Part shown: positions 15,523-25,254 of the stretch, piece by piece
How the letters are laid out: each line of letters opens with the position of its first letter
Numbering within the stretch: the first letter of the stretch is position 1
DNA from: Pseudomonas fluorescens
Lineage (GTDB): Bacteria > Pseudomonadota > Gammaproteobacteria > Pseudomonadales > Pseudomonadaceae
Reading direction: 5' to 3'
Assembly (NCBI RefSeq): GCF_018614775.1
Contig: NZ_JAGGOF010000030.1
Coordinates: 1-36,208 of the forward strand
Length of the DNA stretch: 36,208 nucleotides
Notes under the pieces: generated by a model
The model's database searches: none
The model's input: the letters and a program-made list of their open reading frames with translations, nothing else
What the model was told of the DNA's origin: nothing
Program-made: the position numbers and the translations under genes

Positions 15523-17697
15523 TCAATAAGACTTGCCCGTATGGTTATTCAGCGAAATAACCTTGGTCTTGCCAATGCGGTGACGGTAGATCTCGCGCAG
15601 GTACTTGATCGATTTCTTCACGCAGTCGCGGGACAGGCGGATGTCGTTGATCGAGACGAACTTCTCCTTGTCGTTGATCAGCTCGCGGTATTTCTTCTCG
15701 TACATCGGCTTGATGGCGTACCAGTTCGTGTCGAGGATCTTCGCCGGGTTCTCGAACTCGTTGAGCAATTCGTCGATGCGTTCTTCGTCGAAGTCTTCAT
15801 TGATGATGAAGTCCAGGATCGAGTTGTCCAGGGTGTCGTCGAAGCGGTACGGGGTGCGGGCAAAGCAGCGTTTGATGAACGCCACGATCAGGGTCAGGAA
15901 GTCATCCGACAGGCACGGGCTCTTGGCGATCAGGGTGGTCAGCGACAGGTTGGCCGACGCGCCGATCACCAGCGCGTAACGCTTGAGCGTGGTGTTGGGG
16001 AACAGGCTGTTGAGATGGGTCTTGAGCCGGTTCAGGTCCATGTAGGACAGCTTGTAGTCCTTGGGCAACGAAACGATCGAGACCACTGACGAGCAATTCT
16101 TGAAGAAGTGCAGGTCGTGCAGGGCGGCCGCGTCGTAGCCGGAATTCTTGTACTGCTCCAGCGACGCCCGGTAGCGCTTGGACTCGATCGGCAGCAGGCT
16201 GATGCCTTCAATGGCCTGGGTGACCTTGTTGAAATGCGGCAGGTCGATGGAGCGGAAGAACAGGTCGTCGATGTTCAGGCGCGGTGGTTCTTTTTCGAAC
16301 ACCTTGAACTTGTCGCCGCTCGGTGCAGGCGTTTCCGGGACCACGGATTCGGCGTAGGCAATCGCCACCGGGCCGGCCAGGCTCATGAACAGGTCGTTGG
16401 CATCCAGGCGAATGGTTTCGCCGATGTCGATACCGGCGCGCCGGAAATAGTTCTGGTCGTAATCGGTCGTGACCGCCTGGGCCGTCAGGATGTTGAAGAT
16501 CTGCTGGGAAATGTACTGGTTGGCGTGCTTCTCCATGGCGTTGACGTCGATGTTCTGGATGTTGCCGTCGTCGCTTTCCTCGGCGTAGCGCATGATGTCG
16601 TTGGAGATCAGCATCATTGCGTTCCACGGGCGGATACGGCCCATGACGCTGGCTTCGCTGCTGTCTTCATTGGCGAAGTTGTACGAAAAATCCCATTCTT
16701 CCGACAGGTATTTACAGAGCAGCCGTCCGGCGTTGATGTGCAGCGCTTCGGACATTTCGCTGCGATGGTCGGAAATGTTCGGCAGCACGCAAATGCCGCT
16801 GGTGAAGATCGGTTCGAAGACGAAGGAATGACCGCTCTTGCTGTCGTGCTCGTCCATCGGCTTGGTGTCGAACGTCTTGTTCATGTACGAGTACTGCTGC
16901 GCCAGGCCGAACTCCGAGGCCATGCCCGAACCGGTACCGCCACCGGCACTGAAGATCGAGAAGTACAGGCGCGACTGGTTGGCCTTGATGCCGCAGCTGT
17001 CGATCAGGTACGAGTGGATCATTTTCCAGTCGGGGCTGGAGAAGCGCTGGGTGTCCTTGTTGAGGATGATCTTGGCCAGGTACTGGCCCAGAATCGGCGC
17101 GTTACCGGCGCCGCCGGCGTGGACTTCCGACAGGTCCATGATTTTCATTTTGCTGTAGTCGCGCAGGAAGCCGCTTTTCTCGCCCTTGCGTGAGAAGCGG
17201 ATGCGCCCGGCAATGTCCTTGTCCAGGTCGCCCAGCATCACCAGCGGTTCCACCAGGAACACCGGTTTGCTCGCCTTGCTGGTCCCCAGTCGCAGGTTGT
17301 TACGAATCCACTGCGCAGGGCTGTAGCCTTTGTCGTAGTGCTTGTCTTCGGCGTTGAATTCGTTGAGGTAGAACTTGCGGGCGTTGTACACCAGTTCCGC
17401 CACGTCCAGGGCAATGTTGGAGCCGCAACGTCCCAGGCCGATCAGGCACACCGAGGGGAATTCCTGCTGGTCGCGTTCGCTGTCGTCGTCCACCAGATGC
17501 GGTGGGCGCGGGAACACGGCGTCGCGCAGGCCATCGAGGTTGTCGAGGATGCGGTCCGTGTTGGTTTCGGTGAAATACAGATACTGCTGGCTCGACAAGG
17601 AACGCGAGGTGCTCACTGGGCTTGAGGTTTCAGGGCCGTTGGCCGCTGGGCTCAGCGTCAGATCGGATACCGCAGTGGCTGTTTTTTTTGAAGTCAT
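15523..17697 (-). CDS. Chromosomal tubulin/FtsZ-superfamily GTPase-like protein
   Basis: A 724-residue protein of the tubulin/FtsZ fold. Residues 1-78 are a low-complexity Ser/Thr-rich leader. The nucleotide-binding loops follow in the right order: T1 CLIGLGRCGSN (84-94), T3 HAGGAGNAPILG (193-204), the tubulin signature T4 SAGGGTGSGMASEF (250-263), and T6-like NISDHR...HINAGRLL (307-327). A T7-like LDANDLFMSLAGP (431-443) keeps the acidic pair expected for GTP hydrolysis. Residues about 460-724 are a long extension of no recognised fold with acidic and helical stretches. It is far larger than FtsZ (about 390) or phage PhuZ (about 315) and is closest in layout to the Tubulin_2/FtsZ-like groups proposed to act in membrane remodelling. 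The start is MTSKKT at 17697; an upstream extension to 17796 lacks support. It has no operon partner, and its function is unknown. Confidence 0.85.
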   Translation of the reverse strand: MTSKKTATAVSDLTLSPAANGPETSSPVSTSRSLSSQQYLYFTETNTDRILDNLDGLRDAVFPRPPHLVDDDSERDQQEFPSVCLIGLGRCGSNIALDVAELVYNARKFYLNEFNAEDKHYDKGYSPAQWIRNNLRLGTSKASKPVFLVEPLVMLGDLDKDIAGRIRFSRKGEKSGFLRDYSKMKIMDLSEVHAGGAGNAPILGQYLAKIILNKDTQRFSSPDWKMIHSYLIDSCGIKANQSRLYFSIFSAGGGTGSGMASEFGLAQQYSYMNKTFDTKPMDEHDSKSGHSFVFEPIFTSGICVLPNISDHRSEMSEALHINAGRLLCKYLSEEWDFSYNFANEDSSEASVMGRIRPWNAMMLISNDIMRYAEESDDGNIQNIDVNAMEKHANQYISQQIFNILTAQAVTTDYDQNYFRRAGIDIGETIRLDANDLFMSLAGPVAIAYAESVVPETPAPSGDKFKVFEKEPPRLNIDDLFFRSIDLPHFNKVTQAIEGISLLPIESKRYRASLEQYKNSGYDAAALHDLHFFKNCSSVVSIVSLPKDYKLSYMDLNRLKTHLNSLFPNTTLKRYALVIGASANLSLTTLIAKSPCLSDDFLTLIVAFIKRCFARTPYRFDDTLDNSILDFIINEDFDEERIDELLNEFENPAKILDTNWYAIKPMYEKKYRELINDKEKFVSINDIRLSRDCVKKSIKYLREIYRHRIGKTKVISLNNHTGKSY

Positions 17698-18063
17698 TGT
17701 GCGCCATATGCCTGAACTGGTCGGCTCGACAACCTCGGTTATCAAACCATAGCGGATGGGAGCTCGCGTCCTTGGATGGCGCGAATGTCGGTCCAAGCGG
17801 TCAGGACTGCGGCCTGAACTGCACTTGGAAGAATCTTTTCCTGTCCCGTTGAATCGGCCATCGTCCGACGATCTTTAACCAGGAACGGGCAAAATGGTGG
17901 CAATTGTTACAGGAACTTGATCGCCATCAATCAACCCGCCGTGCGCCATGGATGGGTATCAGCCTGGCGAATGATCGGAGACAGCTCACGCGCTGCTGTC
18001 TAGATTGCAGGTTCCGGGCTCGGATGCTCGCCGTTGCCCCATAACAATAAAAGAGACGGACCC
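17698..18063. promoter_or_regulatory. Divergent tubulin-like/MFS intergenic region
   Basis: A 366-bp gene-free interval that must contain the promoters for the tubulin-like gene (minus) and the MFS gene (plus). The only notable structure is a short inverted repeat ATCGTC-C-GACGAT at 17860-17872. No convincing open frame, RNA gene or named operator is seen. Confidence 0.5.
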
Positions 18064-19413
18064 ATGCAGAACTCGACCCAAGCGGCGAATGCCTGGCGCA
18101 TTCTGTTCCTGCTGTTCCTCGCCAACCTGTTCAACTTCTTCGACCGCACCATCCCGGCGATCATCATCGAGCCGATCCGCATGGAGTGGAGCCTCAGCGA
18201 CTTCCAGATCGGCATCATCGGCACCGCCTTCACCATCGTCTACGCCATCGCCGGGCTGCCCCTGGGGCGCATGGCCGATACCGGTTCGCGCAGCAAGTTG
18301 ATGGGCTGGGGCCTGGCGGCCTGGAGCGCGTTGACGGCGGTCAATGGCCTGGTGGGCAGTTTCTGGGCGTTCCTGCTGGTGCGCATGGGCATCGGCATCG
18401 GTGAGGCCAGTTATGCGCCGGCCGCCAACTCGCTGATCGGCGACCTGTTCCCGGCTCACCGCCGGGCGCGCGCCATGGGCATTTTCATGTTGGGCCTGCC
18501 GATCGGCCTGCTGCTGGCGTTCTTCACCATCGGGGCCATGGTCAAGGCTTTCGACAGCTGGCGCGCGCCGTTCTTCATCGCGGCGGCGCCGGGGTTGGTG
18601 CTGGCGCTGTTCATGTTCTTCATCAAGGAACCCAAGCGCGGCGCAGCGGAAACCGTCCAGGTGTCCCAGGAAAAGGTCGACCGGCCGATCCGGCGGGTGC
18701 TGGCAATTCCGACGTTCCTCTGGCTGGTGTTGGCGGGGCTGTGTTTCAACTTCGCCACCTATGCGTGCAATTCGTTCCTGGTGCCGATGCTGCAGCGTTA
18801 CTTCCAGATGTCGCTGCCTGATGCAGCGGTGGCCACCGGGATCATGGTCGGCGTGACCGGCCTGTTCGGCTTGACCATCGGCGGCTGGGTCGCCGACAAG
18901 ATCCATCAACGGGTGCCCAGCGGTCGCCTGCTGTTCGCCGCGTTCAGCCTGGTGGTTTCGACGGTGACCACCGCGTGGGCCCTGCATGCCGGGCGGATTG
19001 AAATCGGTGTGTTCGTCGCGGTGTTCAGTGTCGGCTGGTTGTTTGCCTATAACTTCTATACCTGCGTGTACACGGCGATCCAGGACGTGGTCGAACCGCG
19101 CCTGCGGGCCACGGCGATGGCGCTGTTCTTCGCCGGGCTGTACCTGCTCGGTGGCGGCCTGGGGCCGGTGGTGGTGGGCGGGTTATCCGATTATTTTGCC
19201 CGCACCGCCATGGCCGTTGCCGGCGCCCCGCAGATGACCGAAGCGTTCAAGGCCATTGGCCTGCACGATGCGATGTACCTGATCCCGGTGGCGCTGTTCC
19301 TGACCATGGTTTTCCTGTTCCTGGCGTCCCGCTGTTTCGTGCGCGATGCCAGGCGGATGAAGGAGGGGATGAGTGAGGCGGTGCTGCCCGAAGGCGTTGT
19401 GGCAAATGCCTGA
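18064..19413 (+). CDS. MFS transporter, spinster-like
   Basis: A 449-residue inner-membrane secondary transporter with 12 predicted helices. TM1 has NLFNFFDRTIPAIIIEPI. The loop 2-3 motif is GRMADTGSR, the variant of MFS motif A seen in spinster-type carriers, and IGIGEASYAPAANSLIGDLF follows in TM4-5. Spinster-like bacterial carriers are linked to organic acids, aromatic compounds or lipids; the substrate is not readable here. The ATG at 18064 is preferred over one at 18034 because GAGACGG lies upstream and the family sequence begins soon after. It ends 64 bp from the convergent DHA2 transporter, across a short palindrome. Confidence 0.88.
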   Translation: MQNSTQAANAWRILFLLFLANLFNFFDRTIPAIIIEPIRMEWSLSDFQIGIIGTAFTIVYAIAGLPLGRMADTGSRSKLMGWGLAAWSALTAVNGLVGSFWAFLLVRMGIGIGEASYAPAANSLIGDLFPAHRRARAMGIFMLGLPIGLLLAFFTIGAMVKAFDSWRAPFFIAAAPGLVLALFMFFIKEPKRGAAETVQVSQEKVDRPIRRVLAIPTFLWLVLAGLCFNFATYACNSFLVPMLQRYFQMSLPDAAVATGIMVGVTGLFGLTIGGWVADKIHQRVPSGRLLFAAFSLVVSTVTTAWALHAGRIEIGVFVAVFSVGWLFAYNFYTCVYTAIQDVVEPRLRATAMALFFAGLYLLGGGLGPVVVGGLSDYFARTAMAVAGAPQMTEAFKAIGLHDAMYLIPVALFLTMVFLFLASRCFVRDARRMKEGMSEAVLPEGVVANA

Positions 19414-19421
19414 GATCAATC

Positions 19422-19445
19422 TGTGGGAGCAAGCTTGCTCCCACA
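19422..19445. terminator. 24-bp perfect palindrome, REP-derived bidirectional terminator candidate
   Basis: The 24 bases at 19422-19445 are fully self-complementary (half-site TGTGGGAGCAAG). The half-sites match the head of the REP consensus with the spacer lost. It sits 8 bp after the MFS stop and 32 bp before the convergent DHA2 stop, a position suited to ending both transcripts. There is no T-run, so the strength is uncertain. Confidence 0.7.
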
Positions 19446-19477
19446 AATTCCTCGCCACAGGTTTTTGTGCATTCTGG

Positions 19478-20995
19478 CTAGTGGACCTTTTCATCCCGCC
19501 CACGCAGCAAGCGATTGGGCATCACCAGCGCCGCCGCCAATCCCAGCAGCGATACCGCTGCGCTGATCAGCAACAGGTGCCGGAACGTCGCCTGCAGTTC
19601 CTGGCGCAAGGCGTTCTGCGCCTCGCCCGGCGCGGCGTTCAGGCCGTCCAGCAACACGTTGCCGGAATGACCTTCAGCGAGCAGCGACGTACCGGCGAGT
19701 TGGGCCAGGCTTGAGTCTTGCAACAGCGCCAGCAGCAACGCCGACATCGACGCCACGCCCATCGCCCCGCCGAGGGAGCGGAACAGGTTGGTGGTGCTGG
19801 TGGCGACGCCGATGTCCTGTGGCTGCACCGAGTTCTGCGAGCCCACCAGGGACGTCGGAAACTGCATCCCCGAGGCGATGCCGCTGAGCAGCATGAACAC
19901 ACTGCTGAGCCAGAACGCGTCGGGCGGGGTGAAGGCCATGCCGAGGATGGCGAATGGAAAGAGCAGGGCACCGCTGAGGATCATCGGTTTGTAGCGCCCG
20001 GTGACCGAGGTCCGGCGCCCGGCGCAATAAGCCCCGATCGGCAGGCCCATCGCCAGCGGCAGCAGGTGCAACGCCGCGCTGTCGGCGCCGGCGCCGGTCA
20101 CGCTCTGAAAACGCAGGGGCACCAGCACCGTCAGCGAGATCGCCTGGAAACTGGTGAAGAACACCGTGCACCAGCACAACACCGCGCTGCGGTTGACGAA
20201 CAGGTGCATCGGCAGCAACGGTTCCCGGGCCCGGCGTTCGTGCCAGACGAAAATGCCCAGGACCAGCACCGCGCAACCCAGCAGTCCGAGCACTTCGCGG
20301 CTGTGCCAGGCATGGCCCTGGCCGATCTGGGTGATGCCCAGCAGCAACGCCGTCAGGCCGATGATCAGCAACACGGTGCCCAGGTAATCGATGATCGGCG
20401 TGCGTTGCGGCACGGGCAGCCCGACCAGGGTGCGCCGGGCCACCCACCAGGCACCCAGGCCCAGCGGCAGGTTGATCAGGAACACCCAGCGCCACGACAG
20501 GTATTCGGTCATGTAGCCACCCAGCACCGGGCCGGCCACGCTGGCCACGGCGTACATACTGCTGAAATAACCCTGGTACCGGCCCCGCTCGCGAGGTGGG
20601 ATGATGTCGCCGATGATCGCCTGGCTCACCGAGATCATGCCGCCGGCGCCGATGCCCTGGACGATTCGCGCCAGCACCAGTTGCTCCATGTTCTGCGCCA
20701 GGCCACAGAACAGCGAGGCCAGGGTGAACAGGCCCATGCCGAACAGCATCAGTGGTCGTCGCCCGTAGAGGTCGCCGAGCTTGCCGTAGATCGGCACCGC
20801 CACGGTCATGGCGACCATGTAGCCGGAGATCACCCAGGCCAGCAGGCTGACGTCCTTGAACTGCGCGGAAATGGCCGGCATCGACACGGCCACGATGGTC
20901 TGGTCCAAGGCACTGAGGAAAATCGCCAGCATCAGCGCGACGAGGATGCTGCGGATGGCCGGCTTCGGGGCTTGCGGGGTGTCGAGCTGAGTCAC
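19478..20995 (-). CDS. DHA2-family MFS multidrug efflux transporter (EmrB/QacA-type)
   Basis: A 505-residue permease with about 14 hydrophobic helices, the DHA2 topology. Signatures are LDQTIVAVSMPAISAQF (TM1, motif D1), GKLGDLYGRRPLMLFG (motif A), and GIGAGGMISVSQAIIGDIIP with GPVLGGYM (motif C, typical of antiporters that export drugs). It probably exports toxic compounds by proton exchange; the substrate is unknown. No membrane-fusion partner is beside it, so it likely works alone. A GTG at 20995 with CAGG upstream is chosen. A GTG at 21016 would add seven residues and has no SD. Confidence 0.88.
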   Translation of the reverse strand: MTQLDTPQAPKPAIRSILVALMLAIFLSALDQTIVAVSMPAISAQFKDVSLLAWVISGYMVAMTVAVPIYGKLGDLYGRRPLMLFGMGLFTLASLFCGLAQNMEQLVLARIVQGIGAGGMISVSQAIIGDIIPPRERGRYQGYFSSMYAVASVAGPVLGGYMTEYLSWRWVFLINLPLGLGAWWVARRTLVGLPVPQRTPIIDYLGTVLLIIGLTALLLGITQIGQGHAWHSREVLGLLGCAVLVLGIFVWHERRAREPLLPMHLFVNRSAVLCWCTVFFTSFQAISLTVLVPLRFQSVTGAGADSAALHLLPLAMGLPIGAYCAGRRTSVTGRYKPMILSGALLFPFAILGMAFTPPDAFWLSSVFMLLSGIASGMQFPTSLVGSQNSVQPQDIGVATSTTNLFRSLGGAMGVASMSALLLALLQDSSLAQLAGTSLLAEGHSGNVLLDGLNAAPGEAQNALRQELQATFRHLLLISAAVSLLGLAAALVMPNRLLRGRDEKVH

Positions 20996-21064
20996 GGCAA
21001 AACCTGCGGGCGTCACGCCAGAAGGGTGAAGGGGACGAAGCCCGCAGTTTAAATCGATAGCCGG

Positions 21065-22422
<1,358 letters not shown>

Positions 22423-23316
22423 ATGAAAAAACCAGAGCTGCCTTCGATCCCGGTGTTCAAGCTCTATGGCGAGAGCCAGGATTGGCCGACGCCGGACCTG
22501 CTGCACTGTGAAACCATTTCCAAGCGCAGCAGCGAATACCAGTGGGAAATCAAACCCCATCGGCACGCCGACTTGTGCCAGCTGTTGTTCGTGTTCAAGG
22601 GTCGGGCGGAGCTGGAGATCGAAGGCCAGCGCACGCAACTCGACGAGCCGACGGTGCAGATCCTGCCGCCGTTGTCGGTGCATGGGTTCCGCTTTTCCGA
22701 GGATGTCGACGGTTACGTGGTGACCCTGGCGGCGCCGTTGGTGACGCACCTGCAATCGCAGCTGGGCCATTCGGTCAACGTCCTGGCCCAGGCCGAAAGC
22801 TATCCGGCTGGCGAGAACGGCGAGTACCTCAACAGTGTGTTCAGCGCCTTGCAGAGTGAGTACATGGGCCATCAACCGGCCCGGGAAATGCTGATGCATG
22901 CGCTGGTCAGCGTGATCATGGTCTGGGTCAGCCGCCAGGTCATGCAACGCCGTACCCAGACCCAGCGCCCGCAGCGGGCGCGGGAGTACCTCAACGGGTT
23001 CATTCAGTTGGTGGAGGAAACCTACCGCCAGCACGTCAAGGTCGAAGACCTGGCCCATCGCCTGGGCATTTCCGTGTCCCACCTCAACGGCACCTGCCGC
23101 GAGCTGGCGGGGCAGCCGGCGTTGCAGATCATGCACGAGCGTCAGCTCCTGGAGGCCAAGCGGCTGCTGACCTACACCGGCATGACGATCTACGAGATTT
23201 CCGAACTGCTCGGGTTTTCCGACCCGACCAACTTCACCCGCCTGTTCCGCCGCCGCGTCGGCATTTCGCCCAAGGCATTCCGGGACCGGCTCAAGACCGA
23301 TCAGCAGGACGACTGA
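22423..23316 (+). CDS. pobR: AraC-family activator PobR
   Basis: A 297-residue regulator. The N-terminal cupin-like sensing domain spans about residues 20-140 (HRHADLCQLLFVFKG). The C-terminal double helix-turn-helix begins about residue 200: VKVEDLAHRLGISVSHLNG is the first HTH, then the conserved FSDPTNFTRLFRRRVGISPKAFR. It lies divergently beside pobA, which supports its role as the 4-hydroxybenzoate-responsive activator. The start is the ATG at 22423, where the family sequence begins; a frame upstream to 22381 has no SD. Its stop is 6 bp from a convergent small gene. Confidence 0.92.
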   Translation: MKKPELPSIPVFKLYGESQDWPTPDLLHCETISKRSSEYQWEIKPHRHADLCQLLFVFKGRAELEIEGQRTQLDEPTVQILPPLSVHGFRFSEDVDGYVVTLAAPLVTHLQSQLGHSVNVLAQAESYPAGENGEYLNSVFSALQSEYMGHQPAREMLMHALVSVIMVWVSRQVMQRRTQTQRPQRAREYLNGFIQLVEETYRQHVKVEDLAHRLGISVSHLNGTCRELAGQPALQIMHERQLLEAKRLLTYTGMTIYEISELLGFSDPTNFTRLFRRRVGISPKAFRDRLKTDQQDD

Positions 23317-23322
23317 ACCGCC

Positions 23323-23499
23323 TCAGCGCAGGGCGTTCAGGCTCGCATTGTGCGGGATGCAGCGCTCCAGGTTGCAGCTGGCGAACTCGCGGGGCATTTG
23401 CCTGGCCTGTTCGACCCGGTAGGCCGCCGTGCCATACAGCGCAAGCGTGGCGGCGCAGGTAACGAAAATGGCGAGGCGTCTTCTTGTTCTGATGTTCAT
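23323..23499 (-). CDS. Small membrane-anchored protein, function unknown
   Basis: A 58-residue protein: a basic N-terminus (MNIRTRRR), one transmembrane helix (about 9-25), then a soluble tail with a Cys-x4-Cys pair (SCNLERC, Cys42 and Cys47). The start at 23499 has AGAGG eight bases upstream, which argues that it is real. A longer frame to 23706 passes through a REP element and is not credible. I do not recognise a family. Confidence 0.55.
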   Translation of the reverse strand: MNIRTRRRLAIFVTCAATLALYGTAAYRVEQARQMPREFASCNLERCIPHNASLNALR

Positions 23500-23614
23500 G
23501 GCGATGACCTCTGAACGAATACCCGGGGGTACTGCTTTCAGCATAGGCCAGCGCGGGTGAGTTGCCAGCGGGACGGGGTTTGCAAGTAACCCGATATTCA
23601 AGGCACTGATGGAT

Positions 23615-23710
23615 CCCTGTGGGAGCGAGCCTGCTCGCGATAGCGGTCGATCAGTCAACTCATCGATTGGTTGATATACCGCTATCGCGAGCAGGCTCGC
23701 TCCCACAGGG
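23615..23710. repeat. Paired REP element with 33-bp perfect arms
   Basis: Left arm 23615-23647 and right arm 23678-23710 are perfect reverse complements (start CCCTGTGGGAGCGAGCCTGC). It uses the AGCGAGCCTGCTCGCGATAGCGG variant of the REP core and lies 23 bp past the DUF5064 stop at 23734 (minus). Confidence 0.94.
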
Positions 23711-23733
23711 GGGATGTGGTGTTTAGTGGTTGG

Positions 23734-24093
23734 TTACTTCAGGTGTTCAGGCTTCATCGGGTCACCCGGCTTCACGTCGAGCTGCGTGCGTACGTCCTCG
23801 AACATTTTGTCGTAATACTCGTGCATGGACCCGATGTTGGCGCTCTTGGGCAGGCCGTATTTCTGGGCGATGCGTGTGGCATGGCGGGCGAAGTCGAAGG
23901 CTTGGTCCTTGGGCAGGAAGAAGGTCTCGTCGACGCTGTGCGCTTCCACTGTGCCGTGCAGGCGGAATGACATGCCAGGACCTTCTTGCGGGTCCTGCGC
24001 CAGCTCATAGTCGATGCACAGGTTGTAGCTGTGATCGTCCTTGTTCAGCGCGTGGCGTTCCATGTGCAGGTGACCCGGTTGGAACATGGCCAT
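23734..24093 (-). CDS. DUF5064 family protein
   Basis: A 119-residue soluble protein known mainly from Pseudomonas. The MFQPGHLHMERHALNK start with several histidines, the FRLHG core and the helical AFDFARHATRIAQKYGLP segment fit DUF5064 as I remember it. No catalytic motif is evident. The ATG at 24093 is chosen because GGAG is seven bases upstream; an internal ATG at 24087 is less well spaced. It follows arcC on the same strand across a 63-bp gap with a GC-rich inverted repeat, so it may be read from the arc operon or from its own promoter. Confidence 0.75.
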   Translation of the reverse strand: MAMFQPGHLHMERHALNKDDHSYNLCIDYELAQDPQEGPGMSFRLHGTVEAHSVDETFFLPKDQAFDFARHATRIAQKYGLPKSANIGSMHEYYDKMFEDVRTQLDVKPGDPMKPEHLK

Positions 24094-24122
24094 GAGCGAT
24101 CTCCTTCATAGGCGTGGATGTA

Positions 24123-24143
24123 GGGCAGACCCCGGGTCTGCCC
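24123..24143 (-). terminator. GC-rich hairpin after arcC
   Basis: Perfect 10-bp arms GGGCAGACCC/GGGTCTGCCC around one central base, 13 bp beyond the arcC stop. No T-run follows on the minus strand, so it is either a weak terminator or a 3'-end stabiliser for the arcDABC mRNA. Confidence 0.6.
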
Positions 24144-24156
24144 CGGGAGTTTCCGG

Positions 24157-25086
24157 TTATCGATAAACGATGCCCGTCGCCGCCGTGCTGATGCGCGTGC
24201 CGGCGGTGCCCTGGACGATAGCATCGATGTCCGCGAGTGACCCGATCACGGCGACCTTGCCGGTGTTGCGCGCAAATTCGCAGGCGGCCTGCACCTTGGG
24301 GCCCATGGAGCCGGCGGCAAAGTCGAGTTTTTCGAGGGCGTCAGGATGGGCGCTGGCGATGGCCTTGCAGGTCGGCTTGCCGAAATCGATAAATGCCGCG
24401 TCGACGTCGGTGGCGATCACCAGCAGATCGCTCTCCAATTGTTCGGCCAGCAGCGCCGAGCACAGGTCCTTGTCGATCACCGCTTCAACACCTTGCAGCT
24501 TGCCATTGGCGTCGTACATCGTCGGAATGCCGCCACCGCCGGCGCAGATCACGATGCAGCCCTTTTCCAGCAGCCACTTGATCGGACGGATTTCAAAGAT
24601 GCGCCTGGGCCTGGGGCTTGCGACCACTCGGCGAAACCGGTCGCCGTCGGCCGCGATGGCCCAGCCTTTCTCGGCGGCCAGTTGCTGCGCCTCCTGCTGG
24701 CTGTAGACCGGGCCGATGGGCTTGGTGGGGTTTTGGAAGGCCGGGTCGTTGGCGTCCACCTCCACCTGGGTCAACAGTGTGGCGAAGGGCACTTCGAAGT
24801 CCAGCAGGTTGCCCAGTTCCTGCTCGATGATGTAGCCGATCATGCCTTCGGTTTCGGCACCCAGCACATCCAGCGGGTAAGGAGTCACCGACGTGTAGGC
24901 CGCTGCCTGCAACGACAGCAGGCCGACCTGCGGCCCGTTGCCGTGGGCAATCACCAACTGGTTGCCCGGGTGGATCCTGGCGATCTGTTCGGTCGCGGTG
25001 CGGATGTTGCTGCGTTGGTTGTCGGCGGTCATGGGCTCACCCCGACGCAGGAGGGCGTTACCGCCCAGGGCAACGACGATGCGCAT
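24157..25086 (-). CDS. arcC: Carbamate kinase ArcC
   Basis: A 309-residue cytoplasmic kinase that makes ATP and CO2 plus ammonia from carbamoyl phosphate, the last step of the arginine deiminase pathway. Family motifs are [15 protein letters not shown] at the N-terminus, [14 protein letters not shown] [11 protein letters not shown] (about 45-55), and CAGGGGIPT near 181-189. Length is typical. The ATG has AGAGGA upstream. It is separated from arcB by 168 bp holding a REP hairpin, unlike the close spacing of arcD and arcA. Confidence 0.96.
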   Translation of the reverse strand: MRIVVALGGNALLRRGEPMTADNQRSNIRTATEQIARIHPGNQLVIAHGNGPQVGLLSLQAAAYTSVTPYPLDVLGAETEGMIGYIIEQELGNLLDFEVPFATLLTQVEVDANDPAFQNPTKPIGPVYSQQEAQQLAAEKGWAIAADGDRFRRVVASPRPRRIFEIRPIKWLLEKGCIVICAGGGGIPTMYDANGKLQGVEAVIDKDLCSALLAEQLESDLLVIATDVDAAFIDFGKPTCKAIASAHPDALEKLDFAAGSMGPKVQAACEFARNTGKVAVIGSLADIDAIVQGTAGTRISTAATGIVYR

Positions 25087-25130
25087 GGTGCTGTCCTCTG
25101 ACAGAAAAAAATGGACGACTCGGTCTCCTT

Positions 25131-25221
25131 GTGTGGGAGCGGGCTTGCTCGCGAAGGCGGAGTAACAGGCACAGTCATTTCAACTGAACACCGCTTTTCG
25201 CGAGCAAGCCCGCTCCCACAC
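25131..25221. repeat. REP hairpin inside the arc operon (arcB-arcC)
   Basis: 25-bp perfect arms (25131-25155 with 25197-25221, start GTGTGGGAGCGGGCTTGCTC) around a 41-bp centre. It lies between the arcB stop (25255) and arcC start (25086), within what should be one transcript. It may stabilise the upstream arcDAB message or reduce arcC expression. Confidence 0.93.
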
Positions 25222-25254
25222 TGGATCGCATTCCAGCTTGGGGTCGGGCGATGC

